Shown: positions 1 through 7,129 of the stretch, in pieces
How the letters are laid out: each line of letters begins with the position of its first letter
How positions within the stretch are numbered: the first letter of the stretch is position 1
Assembly (NCBI RefSeq): GCF_009662475.1
Contig: NZ_CP045571.1
Coordinates: 2,726,501 to 2,790,500, forward strand
Reading direction: 5' to 3'
DNA from: Acidithiobacillus thiooxidans ATCC 19377
GTDB lineage: Bacteria; Pseudomonadota; Gammaproteobacteria; Acidithiobacillales; Acidithiobacillaceae
Length of the DNA stretch: 64,000 nt
Position numbers and translations under genes: made by a program
The notes under the pieces: model-generated
Databases searched by the model: none
What the model was told of the DNA's origin: nothing
Seen by the model: the letters and a program-made list of their open reading frames with translations, nothing else

Positions 1-349
1 GCATACCCAGATTATCGGCCAGCCGCTTGACGTTCGCAGCGCCGGTAATCATCTCCTTGCCAAACTCCGCTATCCCCACCCCACCCGCAAGGACGGCAAT
101 CAGGCCAAGCGCATGGTCGCGTATCTTACCAAAGGTTTCGGCTGCATGTTTGCCCTGCTTTTCAAATTGTTCGGCCCGTTTTTTCTGCGCGTCTGCAGCC
201 TTTTTGTCGAGCTCCGTACGCTCTTTGCTGTCCTTCTTGAGTAGATTCTCCAGCTTGGATTGCTGCTTGGCCGCCTCAATCGTGCCTGTTTTAAAAGCGG
301 AGGCATCTAGGCCTAGGGTAACGAGTAATGCATCTATCACGGTAGCCAT
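1..349 (-). CDS. Phage tail tape-measure protein, N-terminal part (runs off the left edge)
   Basis: Only the first 116 codons are present. The reading frame opens with ATG at 349 and stays open to base 1. The start overlaps the stop of the upstream gene (TAATG), so the two are translationally coupled. The N-terminus (MATVIDALLVTLGLDASAF) matches the short beta segment typical of tape-measure proteins of long-tailed phages. A Lys/Glu/Ala-rich stretch of about 60 residues, probably coiled coil, follows, and then a glycine-rich hydrophobic segment near residues 80-100. In such phages the protein sets tail length and ends up in the infected cell's envelope. The baseplate-hub-like gene just upstream supports the call. 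The longest competing frames here are overlapping shadows. I am fairly sure of the family but cannot judge whether the gene is intact. Confidence 0.7.
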   Translation of the reverse strand, partial: MATVIDALLVTLGLDASAFKTGTIEAAKQQSKLENLLKKDSKERTELDKKAADAQKKRAEQFEKQGKHAAETFGKIRDHALGLIAVLAGGVGIAEFGKEMITGAANVKRLADNLGM

Positions 350-600
350 TATGCTCCCCTCTCTGCAGCGCATTGCAGGTGGTGGTTGTCGATCATGTGA
401 CTGCCTTCTGTTGTCATCGCAATTTTCATATCAGCCTCCGTGATAATTTTTTCCAGGGTGGCGCGCATGCTGGTGCTGTTGGAGCGAGCCAAGCGCCGTA
501 ATGCATGGCGCGTTTCTGGATGGACTTCGACCGCAAAGGAAATGCGCTGACCGGTGGAGTAGAGACGTTGGCGGCGTTGCCGCTGGTATTCAGTGTTCAT
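349..600 (-). CDS. Small basic DNA-binding-like protein (ribbon-helix-helix type?), 83 aa
   Basis: The start at 600 is chosen because AGGAGGAAGC precedes it; a longer frame extends upstream but has no such site. The Arg-rich N-terminus (RQRRQRLYSTGQRISFAVEV) followed by a predicted helix-turn-helix stretch resembles ribbon-helix-helix repressors or accessory antitoxins, with a beta strand then two helices (residues 18-55). The stop overlaps the start of the tape-measure gene. It has its own promoter (644-672), unlike the genes upstream, which overlap each other. I infer a regulator of the tail module. The fold is a weak match and the function is not established. Confidence 0.5.
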   Translation of the reverse strand: MNTEYQRQRRQRLYSTGQRISFAVEVHPETRHALRRLARSNSTSMRATLEKIITEADMKIAMTTEGSHMIDNHHLQCAAERGA

Positions 601-643
601 GCTTCCTCCTGGCGAATCGGGAAGGTGTAAAGATATACACTGT

Positions 644-672
644 ATTTTATTACAGCTATCCACTTGTATCAA
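644..672 (-). promoter_or_regulatory. Sigma70-type promoter for the small regulator and tape-measure genes
   Basis: On the minus strand TTGATA (667-672) and TAAAAT (644-649) are separated by 17 bases, close to the consensus. It lies in the only gap (601-808) of the replication/tail gene string and points at the 83-aa protein gene and the tape-measure gene. Confidence 0.6.
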
Positions 673-808
673 GTAAGTTTCTGGTGGAATTAGGTTTTTC
701 TTGAGGCCGTGCACCATATGACGCGTTGACGTGGATGCTCGAATTTGTTCTTTGAGGCCTTGGCTGGGCAGGTTTGCCGCAGAGCCAGCAATGTTATGGA
801 TATGGTCG

Positions 809-1666
809 TTACTGAACATTTGCGTAAGCCTCCAGTTCGGTAAACCATGCCCCGCCCGGTGTCTGGCTTTCGAGAAGATGAATGACTTTACTCGTCAGCC
901 AGGTCCGATTAGCGGCGCTGATCTGGCTATCCTGTACCTGAAACGGACTGCTGGGATACATGCCGGGCAGGAAAATAGACCGGACGGTGATCCCCTGCTG
1001 CGTAAAGGTCGGGTATCCCACCAGCCCCGCATTAGGCTTCAGAATCGGCATCGAGGTTGAGCCCAATGCGTCGACCGTCAATCCCTTGGGATAAATAATC
1101 ATCGTCCCGTCCTCTATCACCACGTGAAAGTTTCCTTGTTTCGCGCAACTGTGGTACTGGTCACGCAAGCTGCCCCTGAAGGCCGGGTTATTCAGGATCG
1201 TGGTGACTCCGTTATTCTTGAAAGCCCAGCCTGCTTGCGTGGCAAAATACTGCATGACCGTGGCGGCAGGGACCGATCCTTTGTAGCTGTAGGGCGGGGG
1301 AGCGGTCAGCCCGGCAATGCCCTGTACGCTGGCGTTGATGACCAGGCTCACATCCGGCTGACTGCTGAAGTCACCCCATGCGTGCATGATCGCGCCACTG
1401 AAGATGCGGGACATGGGGCTTCCGGATAGGCCCACTTCTACATTCAGCAGGTTCTTGCTGATAGCAGATGCGGCCACGTTACTGATCGCCAGCAGCTCGT
1501 TGATGACGTTGAGCTTCAGCCCAAATATCCGAATAGCCAGACTTCCGCCTGCCTCACTGGGCATCGCCTCAAGAGAAAGCTGAACCCGAAGCCCTGAAAA
1601 CGTCATAACCTGCTTGGTCTTGTAATACTCAATCGTGACCCGTATTTCCCGTTCACCGAAACTCAT
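809..1666 (-). CDS. Phage baseplate hub-like structural protein
   Basis: This 285-aa protein has the layout of baseplate hub proteins found in many proteobacterial prophages. It has an N-terminal strand-rich domain (EIRVTIEYYKTKQVMTFSGL), a central segment with a YKGSVPAATVMQYFA motif, a YPTFTQQGITVRSIF strand and a conserved C-terminus (HLLESQTPGGAWFTELEAY). I know these motifs from prophage hub proteins, so I am fairly confident of the family. The start overlaps the stop of the upstream nuclease gene by ATGA. It is the first structural gene after the replication genes. No capsid, portal or terminase gene lies between the two modules in this window. Confidence 0.7.
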   Translation of the reverse strand: MSFGEREIRVTIEYYKTKQVMTFSGLRVQLSLEAMPSEAGGSLAIRIFGLKLNVINELLAISNVAASAISKNLLNVEVGLSGSPMSRIFSGAIMHAWGDFSSQPDVSLVINASVQGIAGLTAPPPYSYKGSVPAATVMQYFATQAGWAFKNNGVTTILNNPAFRGSLRDQYHSCAKQGNFHVVIEDGTMIIYPKGLTVDALGSTSMPILKPNAGLVGYPTFTQQGITVRSIFLPGMYPSSPFQVQDSQISAANRTWLTSKVIHLLESQTPGGAWFTELEAYANVQ

Positions 1667-2052
1667 AATGCACCCCCTAACGATTCACGAATGACAGTAC
1701 AGGCATCGCACAAGGCCATCTCGCACAAACTGCCTGCAGTGGTAAAAATCTCCGGCGCGATGTGGTGCAGATCCATGACCACGCGCCAGGGCTTTCGACT
1801 CTGACGATAAAACAGGGCAGGCTTACGTCCGGTCCTTTCTGCCTGCCGCTGCGCCTGAGCCCACCAAGATGCAATGCTGAGGGCTTCCTGGCGTTTGACC
1901 TCGATAGCCCAGTTCGGTATGTCCAGAGAATCGGCGCCACCCTGCCAGACCTGATCCAGATTGCGCGTTACAGTGACGCCCAGGTGATCGGTCAGCAGAT
2001 GAAACAGTTCACGCTCTCCACGTTGACCCTTTGATCGTTGGGATGCACTCAT
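1663..2052 (-). CDS. PD-(D/E)XK nuclease, Holliday-junction-resolvase-like
   Basis: The 129-aa product starts at 2052, where it overlaps the previous stop by ATGA; an upstream extension of the frame would run into the neighbouring gene. It contains GQRGERELFHLL, then a GGADSLD segment and WAIEVKRQE, which is the expected E...D...ExK arrangement of a PD-(D/E)XK active site (residues about 10-65). Similar small proteins are coded in phage replication modules, where they resolve branched DNA or nick it. The family call rests on motif spacing and I did not compare sequences. Confidence 0.65.
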   Translation of the reverse strand: MSASQRSKGQRGERELFHLLTDHLGVTVTRNLDQVWQGGADSLDIPNWAIEVKRQEALSIASWWAQAQRQAERTGRKPALFYRQSRKPWRVVMDLHHIAPEIFTTAGSLCEMALCDACTVIRESLGGAL

Positions 2053-2453
2053 GATGCCACCTGCAAAGCGTCGAGATTGGCCTGTATCAAATCCGCCAGC
2101 CGTTGCTTGTACACCACCGGGCCTCGCTGTGGGGCTGTAAGGTCGTTGTAAAACCATTGCCGTGGATCCTCTGGAAAGCTCTGGTTACGGCGCATCCCAC
2201 CAATGCCATGTATCACTGCACGCGGGGCCAAGAGTTCGGGGAAGTCTGCATAATCGAGCCATGTTTTACCCCCGCTGTTATTACCAACTGGTTTATACGA
2301 CCTGTTCAGCAGAATCATCTCAGTGGTGCCAGGTACGTCATGCCAGCAGTACGGAAGATGGATGCCCGCGTCCTTGGGTAGACGCTGGCCCAGCATGTCC
2401 TGCGCTTTCGAGAGCAAGACGGTGACCATATTCGGGAATGTATCGGTATTCAT
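2049..2453 (-). CDS. Hypothetical phage-element protein, 134 aa
   Basis: I do not recognise this protein. It is soluble, with no signal peptide or membrane segment, and has an aromatic and Pro/Gly-rich middle (NNSGGKTWLDYADFPELLAPRA). It overlaps both neighbours by ATGA (2450-2453 and 2049-2052), so it is a member of the replication-module operon. A role in element replication or recombination is inference from position only. Confidence 0.6.
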   Translation of the reverse strand: MNTDTFPNMVTVLLSKAQDMLGQRLPKDAGIHLPYCWHDVPGTTEMILLNRSYKPVGNNSGGKTWLDYADFPELLAPRAVIHGIGGMRRNQSFPEDPRQWFYNDLTAPQRGPVVYKQRLADLIQANLDALQVAS

Positions 2454-2884
2454 AGTTTTTGCTCCTGCTTCAGTAAAACGACTAAATGCGGTTTCAGTTC
2501 TTCAATAAATTCTCGGTCGTAAGGCCAGAGCATGTCTGATGGCCCGATTCGCAATTCACCTTGCGCGGTCAACCGGACACGCAAACCAATCTGCCGCATG
2601 GTGGTCAGCAGGGTTTCGGCCATGACGTCAGGGGTGGAGAACTCCGATTGCGGGGCCATAGCTGCGCTGTGCTGCATCGGAGTGGCTGGGATGGTATTAA
2701 CGGCTGGCGTCGATTCTGCCGCCAATATGGAAAGAATCTCGGTGCGACGGTCTTTGATGCTCTGGCGCACTTCATCGGTAAGCAAGTCAGCAGGCCCGGC
2801 TTTCAGCTTTCCACCATGAGCGGATAGGGTGAGTCCTGCCGCCCTGAGTTCTGCCACCAAAAGGGAAGGGTTAGAACTCTTCAT
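2450..2884 (-). CDS. TubC-like docking-domain protein with two copies of the fold
   Basis: The start at 2884 gives a 144-aa protein beginning MKSSNPSLLVAELRAAGLTL. The first 50 residues look like a TubC N-terminal docking domain: a LLxxLRxxGxxL helix, then L-x-GP-x-x-L and an R-x-x-I helix. A second, more diverged copy follows at about residues 85-140 (MRQIGLRVRLTAQGELRIGP...). TubC-like domains mediate protein docking in polyketide and peptide synthases, but they also occur next to primase and RepA genes of mobile elements. Here the gene overlaps the RepA-like gene by 14 bases, so it may act as an adaptor for the replication ATPase. That is inference. Confidence 0.6.
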   Translation of the reverse strand: MKSSNPSLLVAELRAAGLTLSAHGGKLKAGPADLLTDEVRQSIKDRRTEILSILAAESTPAVNTIPATPMQHSAAMAPQSEFSTPDVMAETLLTTMRQIGLRVRLTAQGELRIGPSDMLWPYDREFIEELKPHLVVLLKQEQKL

Positions 2885-4202
2885 AATTTTCCCCTTCGTC
2901 GTCTGGTGCATCCGTCCGGGAACGAACGAACGAACGGACGGGGGTATTACATACCCCCCCGTTACGTTCCGTTCGCTCTGGTTCCCCCGAACGATTCGTA
3001 ACATTTCGTTCGCTTTCGTTCGCGTTCGTTCGCCCTTCCGATACCCTTACAAAATTGCCTGAGACTGTTACAAGTCCACGTTTTATTAGGGCTGATTTGG
3101 TTTCATTAAATCTTTGACGGATTAAGCCTGTCCCTTCTCGCCACTCTGCAAGTGTCACCTTGGCGTCATCTGATGAACGGCTCCCGCTTTCAAGGTTCGT
3201 TCGCCTGTTTTCGTGCATCTCCCGCAACACTCCAAGGCATAACGTCTGATTTTTCCCCAGTTGCTCGGCCTGCTCTGGTGGCTCACATTCTTCCAGCACT
3301 GCCGAATAAATCCGCTCGTCATCTTCATCCAGCCATTGCGTGTCCACGCTCGCCAGTTTGAACGTCAAGGGTTTGAACCCTTCGGATTCCTTGGCCTTGC
3401 TACTCGATAGGGTAATAACGCCTTCGGACTGGGTGAGTGACAATTCAGCATCCAGTGCGGCCTTAATCGCTGAACTACCGCGTGCCCGATCCTGATTGTG
3501 TCCGGCATGGTGAACGAGGATCACACTGCACTTGTATTGCTCGCGGATTTTGTCGCAAGCCTGTACCAGTTCGCCCATGTCGCGGGCGCTGTTTTCATCC
3601 AGCCCAGCAGCAGCACGCGCCAGAGTGTCGATAAACACCACGGACGGGGTGCCTGCTCCTGCTTCCTGTATGGCGGCCGTAATCTCTGCAACCGCTTCAG
3701 ATTCGCCAAGGGGCACAATGCGGCGGGAGATGAACAGCGGCGCGTCTGGCAGTCTCGCGTCTGGGTTTGTCAGGTGCCATGCTCGCAGGCGTCGAGATAC
3801 ACCCCCGCCACCTTCGCCCAAGATATAAACGGCTGGGCCTTGGGTGACGCGGTGCCCGTACCAGTCAGAACCGCAGGCGATGGATGCCGCCATGCTGAGA
3901 GCGCAGAACGATTTACCTGCTCCCGGCTGCCCATATAGCAGCGCCAGTGTGTCCGCTTCCACAATGTCGCGGATCAACCAACGGACAGCAGGCGGATTAG
4001 TCAGCAGTTCTCTGACGTGACGCAGTAACGGCGGGCGCGGTGGTTGTGGTTCCGGCAGAACATCAACAGCGCCAGCAGTTGGCTCCTGAGTGGGTTCTGG
4101 TTCATCTTCGCCATAGGAAAAGGGAACATCGCCTGTCCAGTCGGTATCATCCAGCATTGGAGCCATCCCTGCGCTGACTGCGCCTCCAGACGATCCAGTC
4201 AT
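2871..4202 (-). CDS. RepA-like RecA-fold ATPase / replicative helicase of the element
   Basis: The product is about 443 aa. It has Walker A GQPGAGKS near residue 97, a Walker B strand ending in VVFIDTLA, then SVILVHHAGHNQ, the conserved HH segment of RepA/RSF1010-type hexameric helicases. A winged-helix-like region (ALIKRGLVTVSGNFVRV) follows. The last 60 residues are low-complexity Arg/Asn/Glu, coded by the CGTTCG-rich DNA described separately. It overlaps the primase gene upstream, so the pair is probably translated together. The start is uncertain: 4202 gives a long overlap, and ATG at 4166 is the alternative. The function is known for the family; its use in this element is inferred. Confidence 0.75.
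   Translation of the reverse strand: MTGSSGGAVSAGMAPMLDDTDWTGDVPFSYGEDEPEPTQEPTAGAVDVLPEPQPPRPPLLRHVRELLTNPPAVRWLIRDIVEADTLALLYGQPGAGKSFCALSMAASIACGSDWYGHRVTQGPAVYILGEGGGGVSRRLRAWHLTNPDARLPDAPLFISRRIVPLGESEAVAEITAAIQEAGAGTPSVVFIDTLARAAAGLDENSARDMGELVQACDKIREQYKCSVILVHHAGHNQDRARGSSAIKAALDAELSLTQSEGVITLSSSKAKESEGFKPLTFKLASVDTQWLDEDDERIYSAVLEECEPPEQAEQLGKNQTLCLGVLREMHENRRTNLESGSRSSDDAKVTLAEWREGTGLIRQRFNETKSALIKRGLVTVSGNFVRVSEGRTNANESERNVTNRSGEPERTERNGGVCNTPVRSFVRSRTDAPDDEGENYEEF
2919..3036. repeat. CGTTCG/CGAACG-rich repeat cluster with a central palindrome; possible replication origin
   Basis: Within the 3' end of the RepA-like gene AACG is repeated four times in tandem (2921-2936). A perfect hairpin follows, GGGGGTAT at 2940-2947 and ATACCCCC at 2951-2958. 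Then come several CGTTCG units, the densest at 3006-3033. One more GTTCGTTCG lies near 3195. Iteron-like repeats placed inside or beside a rep gene are common in plasmid-type origins. That these repeats are an origin is inference. Confidence 0.45.
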
Positions 4203-5052
4203 TAAAATCTGATAGGCCAGCTGGCGCATCCTTCGGGAACTTCGGCCAAATCCACTTTCCATTGGCGGCTATGGCCGCAGCTTTTGCTTTTTCCATACCC
4301 ACCGGATCAGCATCGGCAGCAATGACCAGATCGATGCGGGGGAACCGCTTCCGTGCCTCTGTGCCCACATGCATAAGGTTTCCAGCATCCAGTGCAGCAA
4401 TGACACACGCGCCTGGTGAAAGCTCTGCGACACTGGAAGCAGTGGCCCAGCCCTCGCAAACGATCATTTGCCGGTCCTGTGCAGGCATGGCATCAACACG
4501 GATAAACGCGTCCATTTTTGCCATGCCTCTTGTGAAGCGTTTACTACCGTCTTCGGCGATCGTCTGGATGCCGCGTAAATCGCCATCAAAGCCAGTGATA
4601 GGCAAAAGCAAAAGATCATCACGTTGCCGGGCGATACCAGGGTGGATTTGCTTCCGGCGAAGATACTCATGATCGGCTTTGGCTGAACTGGCATGATTCC
4701 AGATCCAGAGCGCCCGCTTTGCAGCTTCTTTGTGTTGAGCTTCAAGATCCGCCTGCCTTTCTGCTCGCTCGCGCTCGATGCGATGCTGAAGCATTTCGCG
4801 CTCTTTGTTGGTCAACGCTGATTGACTTTTCATACTCCAGCGAACGGAAAGCCCTTGTCGCCAATCGCCACCGGCGCCAGCAATAGGGCTGTCAAGATGC
4901 AGGCGATACCACGCCGTCTTTTGGCCTGGGCGGTCAGTAACGAGAGGGGCGCGATGTAATGCACCATCAGCAATGATCGGGCTGTGTAGGGCCAGAATAA
5001 CGCCCGCATCTGCAAGAGCTTGGCGAAATTGAGTGATTGGATCATTTTGCAT
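4147..5052 (-). CDS. Toprim-domain DNA primase of phage/plasmid type
   Basis: The 301-aa protein has a Toprim core: MIVCEGWATASSV (residues about 197-210, with the catalytic Glu) and LVIAADADP (about 240-250, the metal-binding DxD). A Lys/Arg/Glu-rich helical region at residues 75-125 precedes it. There is no CHC2 zinc finger, so it resembles the C-terminal half of P4-type or RepB'-type primases. It precedes the RepA-like helicase and overlaps it; together they would form a minimal primase-helicase set. The start at 5052 overlaps the upstream stop by 11 bases. Confidence 0.8.
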   Translation of the reverse strand: MQNDPITQFRQALADAGVILALHSPIIADGALHRAPLVTDRPGQKTAWYRLHLDSPIAGAGGDWRQGLSVRWSMKSQSALTNKEREMLQHRIERERAERQADLEAQHKEAAKRALWIWNHASSAKADHEYLRRKQIHPGIARQRDDLLLLPITGFDGDLRGIQTIAEDGSKRFTRGMAKMDAFIRVDAMPAQDRQMIVCEGWATASSVAELSPGACVIAALDAGNLMHVGTEARKRFPRIDLVIAADADPVGMEKAKAAAIAANGKWIWPKFPKDAPAGLSDFNDWIVWRRSQRRDGSNAG

Positions 5053-5248
5053 GAGCCACCCCCACCATGCTGCTAATTTCGGTCAGCATCTCACCGATCA
5101 AGGCCAGATCGTCGTCACTTAGCTGTGCGCCTGAGATAAGCCGTCCGGCGTTCCATAGTGATGAGATGGCGCGACGCCCGCGTGCGGTGGTAGAATAGTT
5201 GGGTGCGTTGTACTGGTCGTTCTGCGGAAGTGGGGCGGCCTTTTTCAT
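5042..5248 (-). CDS. Hypothetical protein, 68 aa
   Basis: The start at 5248 is chosen because ATGA overlaps the alpA stop. The protein begins MKKAAPLPQNDQYNAPNYST and ends in a helical LSDDDLALIGEMLTEI segment. I do not recognise it. Its place between alpA and the primase suggests a replication accessory role, which is inference only. Confidence 0.5.
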   Translation of the reverse strand: MKKAAPLPQNDQYNAPNYSTTARGRRAISSLWNAGRLISGAQLSDDDLALIGEMLTEISSMVGVAHAK

Positions 5249-5442
5249 GCGCGTTCCCCTGTTTCTATCCATTGATCAAGTTCAACACGATCCCAAATAA
5301 CCACACCGGGGCCAAGCCGCCGGGGTTGTGGTGCTTTCTTTTCAGACACCAGTTTTAGGTAAGTGCTGCGGGACATCCCGCAATAGGCGGCTGCGCCGGT
5401 AGCGCGTAGTGCTCGGGGTTGTATCTGCTCTTCGGATTTCAT
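5245..5442 (-). CDS. AlpA-family helix-turn-helix regulator
   Basis: This 65-aa protein has the compact MerR-like winged helix of AlpA/excisionase proteins: ALRATGAAAYCGMSRSTYLKLV (recognition helix, residues 11-32) and PGVVIWDRVELDQWI at the C-terminus. AlpA-type proteins activate integrase genes or help excision of P4- and CP4-like elements. It is the first gene of the replication operon, downstream of a terminator (5540-5562), so it may regulate both this operon and the integrase. The family call is secure; the target is inferred. Confidence 0.8.
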   Translation of the reverse strand: MKSEEQIQPRALRATGAAAYCGMSRSTYLKLVSEKKAPQPRRLGPGVVIWDRVELDQWIETGERA

Positions 5443-5539
5443 GGGATAAGCCTCTTGTGAACGACAAGTGCCATTTAATCCGGTCTAATTTATGCTACCG
5501 AACATCGCCGCAAGGTTTGCAAACAATTCACGCGGGGAT

Positions 5540-5562
5540 AAAAAAAGCGGCACAATGGCCGC
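5540..5562 (-). terminator. Rho-independent terminator after the 274-aa gene
   Basis: On the minus strand GCGGC, a six-base loop and GCCGC are followed by seven T residues. It lies 12 bases past the stop of the 5574-6398 gene and separates it from the alpA operon. The rest of the 130-base gap must hold the alpA promoter, but I see no clear -35/-10 pair. Confidence 0.75.
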
Positions 5563-5573
5563 CGTAGTGGTGC

Positions 5574-6398
5574 TCAGGTAATCTCTCGGAATTGGCGCTT
5601 AAGGCACCCGCTTGTGATCTCGGTATTGTCTGATTTCCGCCACGCCGTGATCTCGTTTGGCTTGATGGTGATGCCCGCCAGCGCCGCCAGGTCTATAATG
5701 ATGCGCGTCTGTTTGGGGGCGCCCTTTGATATGTACCGATCCAAAGTGCGGAAAACCGATGCCCCTCTGCTCTGACCGTATGCGTGCTTCTGGACCGGAG
5801 TCAGCGGCCAGTTATCGCGCGGGTCAACTTCATTAAGCGTAGCAAATGCCTCAAGCTGCTTCGGGTCCAGCTTGCCGGGTGCCTGATTTGTCTCGATCTC
5901 CAGGTGATGCGCTACGCCGAGAGGGACGATCTCTGCCAGCTTGGCGACTATAGCCGCCATATGTTCCTGCCTGACACCCTTGAGCAACTCGACTGCCTTA
6001 TCCATGCCATCCTTGACTGCTCTTAGAGCATTCTCTCGGCGGGCATATTCCCCCAGGTCACTATCATCCTTGATGACGCTTATCAGGTAGAGAGGCAAAA
6101 CTCTTGCATGGTTGATTCCGCCAATAACATAAGGCAGGGCGCGATCCAATGCCGGAAGCCCGGTCGGTGGACACCCCTCTATCGTTGGGGCTGGCTGGTC
6201 GGCCCATGCTCTTTTTAGCCTGTTCTGTTCTTCCAGCGTCGGTGCATCCCGAATCGCGCGAATCAGGTCATCGGGGTGCCCGAATTGTAGCCGCTGGGAA
6301 GAGTCGTACGCCACAATGATCTCGAAGGCCCTCTGGAGTTGCTCCGGTATCGCCGCACTGGTCGGAATGACGGGCTTCCTGCCGCGTTTGCTGGTCAT
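5574..6398 (-). CDS. Hypothetical element protein, 274 aa
   Basis: I do not recognise this protein. It starts MTSKRGRKPVIPTSAAIPEQ after a good GAAGGAG site. It is soluble and mostly helical, with a basic N-terminus and a C-terminal segment (ALAGITIKPNEITAWRKSDN) that resembles a helix-turn-helix. That could make it a DNA-binding regulator or replication accessory protein. It lies between higBA and a strong terminator and has no overlap with either neighbour, so it may be a separate cargo gene. Confidence 0.55.
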   Translation of the reverse strand: MTSKRGRKPVIPTSAAIPEQLQRAFEIIVAYDSSQRLQFGHPDDLIRAIRDAPTLEEQNRLKRAWADQPAPTIEGCPPTGLPALDRALPYVIGGINHARVLPLYLISVIKDDSDLGEYARRENALRAVKDGMDKAVELLKGVRQEHMAAIVAKLAEIVPLGVAHHLEIETNQAPGKLDPKQLEAFATLNEVDPRDNWPLTPVQKHAYGQSRGASVFRTLDRYISKGAPKQTRIIIDLAALAGITIKPNEITAWRKSDNTEITSGCLKRQFREIT

Positions 6399-6500
6399 TC
6401 ATGCGCTCCTTCTCTGCGCCTCCTTCGGGAATAGGTGCCATGCTCAAGCCGGTGAAGGTTCCGGCTTTTCGGGAGCTACCCTAGGGCATGGCTTAAAAGG

Positions 6501-6779
6501 TCACGCCATTTGCAGGCGCTTCACTTCTGGCGGGTTCTGTCGGACTTTCCACAGGTCATATTGCGCTTGCTGGGTGAGCCATGATTCAGCACTGCCACCA
6601 AATGCCAGAGAAAGGCGCACGGCCATTGCGGGGCTGATTCCGGTATGCCCATTCAGCAATTCAGATAAAGCCTTGCGGGTGACGCCCAGGGCTTGCGCGG
6701 CATCAGTGACACTCAGCCCTAAAGGGTCAATGCAGAGTTCCCGGATCACTTCGCCGGGATGCGGAGGGTTGTGCATCAT
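6501..6779 (-). CDS. higA: HigA-family antitoxin (XRE/Cro type)
   Basis: The 92-aa product has the classic HigA start HPGEVIRE and a helix-turn-helix [23 protein letters not shown] at residues 22-45, then the conserved [13 protein letters not shown] and SAESWL. It would neutralise HigB and repress the operon. The gene lies 11 bases downstream of higB, the usual toxin-first order of hig loci. All conserved positions I can check are intact. Confidence 0.9.
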   Translation of the reverse strand: MMHNPPHPGEVIRELCIDPLGLSVTDAAQALGVTRKALSELLNGHTGISPAMAVRLSLAFGGSAESWLTQQAQYDLWKVRQNPPEVKRLQMA

Positions 6780-6790
6780 GGTATTAGCTC

Positions 6791-7069
6791 CTAGTGATAA
6801 TCCACATAATCAACGTCATCAGCATCTGATCCAGTAAAACAAAAAGTCAGACGCCAGTTTCCTGAAACCCAAACAGCCCAGAAGCCGTCCATATCGCCCT
6901 TGAGCGGGTGCAGACGTGTACCCGGCAAGTCCATATCCTGCGGCTGCCTTGCGGCGTCCAGACGGACCAGCAGCAGGCTCAACCGCTTGGCATGATCAGC
7001 AATGATTCCCGCTTTACTGCCTGTTTCATAAAACTGGCGCAAACCCTTGTGCCTGAATCTCTGTATCAT
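6791..7069 (-). CDS. higB: HigB toxin, RelE-superfamily mRNA interferase
   Basis: The 92-aa protein begins [21 protein letters not shown] and contains the HigB signatures [26 protein letters not shown] and [10 protein letters not shown], ending in DYVDYH. HigB cuts mRNAs on the translating ribosome. The gene appears intact and is paired with higA. Its promoter lies inside the 3' end of the integrase gene (7090-7118). In a prophage such a pair would stabilise the element or limit infection by other phages; that use is inferred. Confidence 0.9.
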   Translation of the reverse strand: MIQRFRHKGLRQFYETGSKAGIIADHAKRLSLLLVRLDAARQPQDMDLPGTRLHPLKGDMDGFWAVWVSGNWRLTFCFTGSDADDVDYVDYH

Positions 7070-7082
7070 ATCGTAACCTTAT

Positions 7083-7129
7083 GGGTGACAGTATAGCTTT
7101 AGCCAGTAATCATCACAACATTGTCACCC
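7083..7129 (-). promoter_or_regulatory. higBA promoter enclosed by an inverted repeat
   Basis: On the minus strand TTGTGA (7113-7118) and TATACT (7090-7095) are 17 bases apart. The promoter is bracketed by the perfect 8-base inverted repeat GGGTGACA (7083-7090) and TGTCACCC (7122-7129). The arms overlap or border the -10 and -35, as expected of an antitoxin operator. The outer arm lies within the integrase coding sequence. Confidence 0.55.

Noticed and set aside
27-443. 138-aa plus-strand frame over the tape-measure start
   Set aside because: It is the complement of the overlapping minus-strand frames, is Ser/Leu/Ala-rich without any domain, and has no ribosome site.
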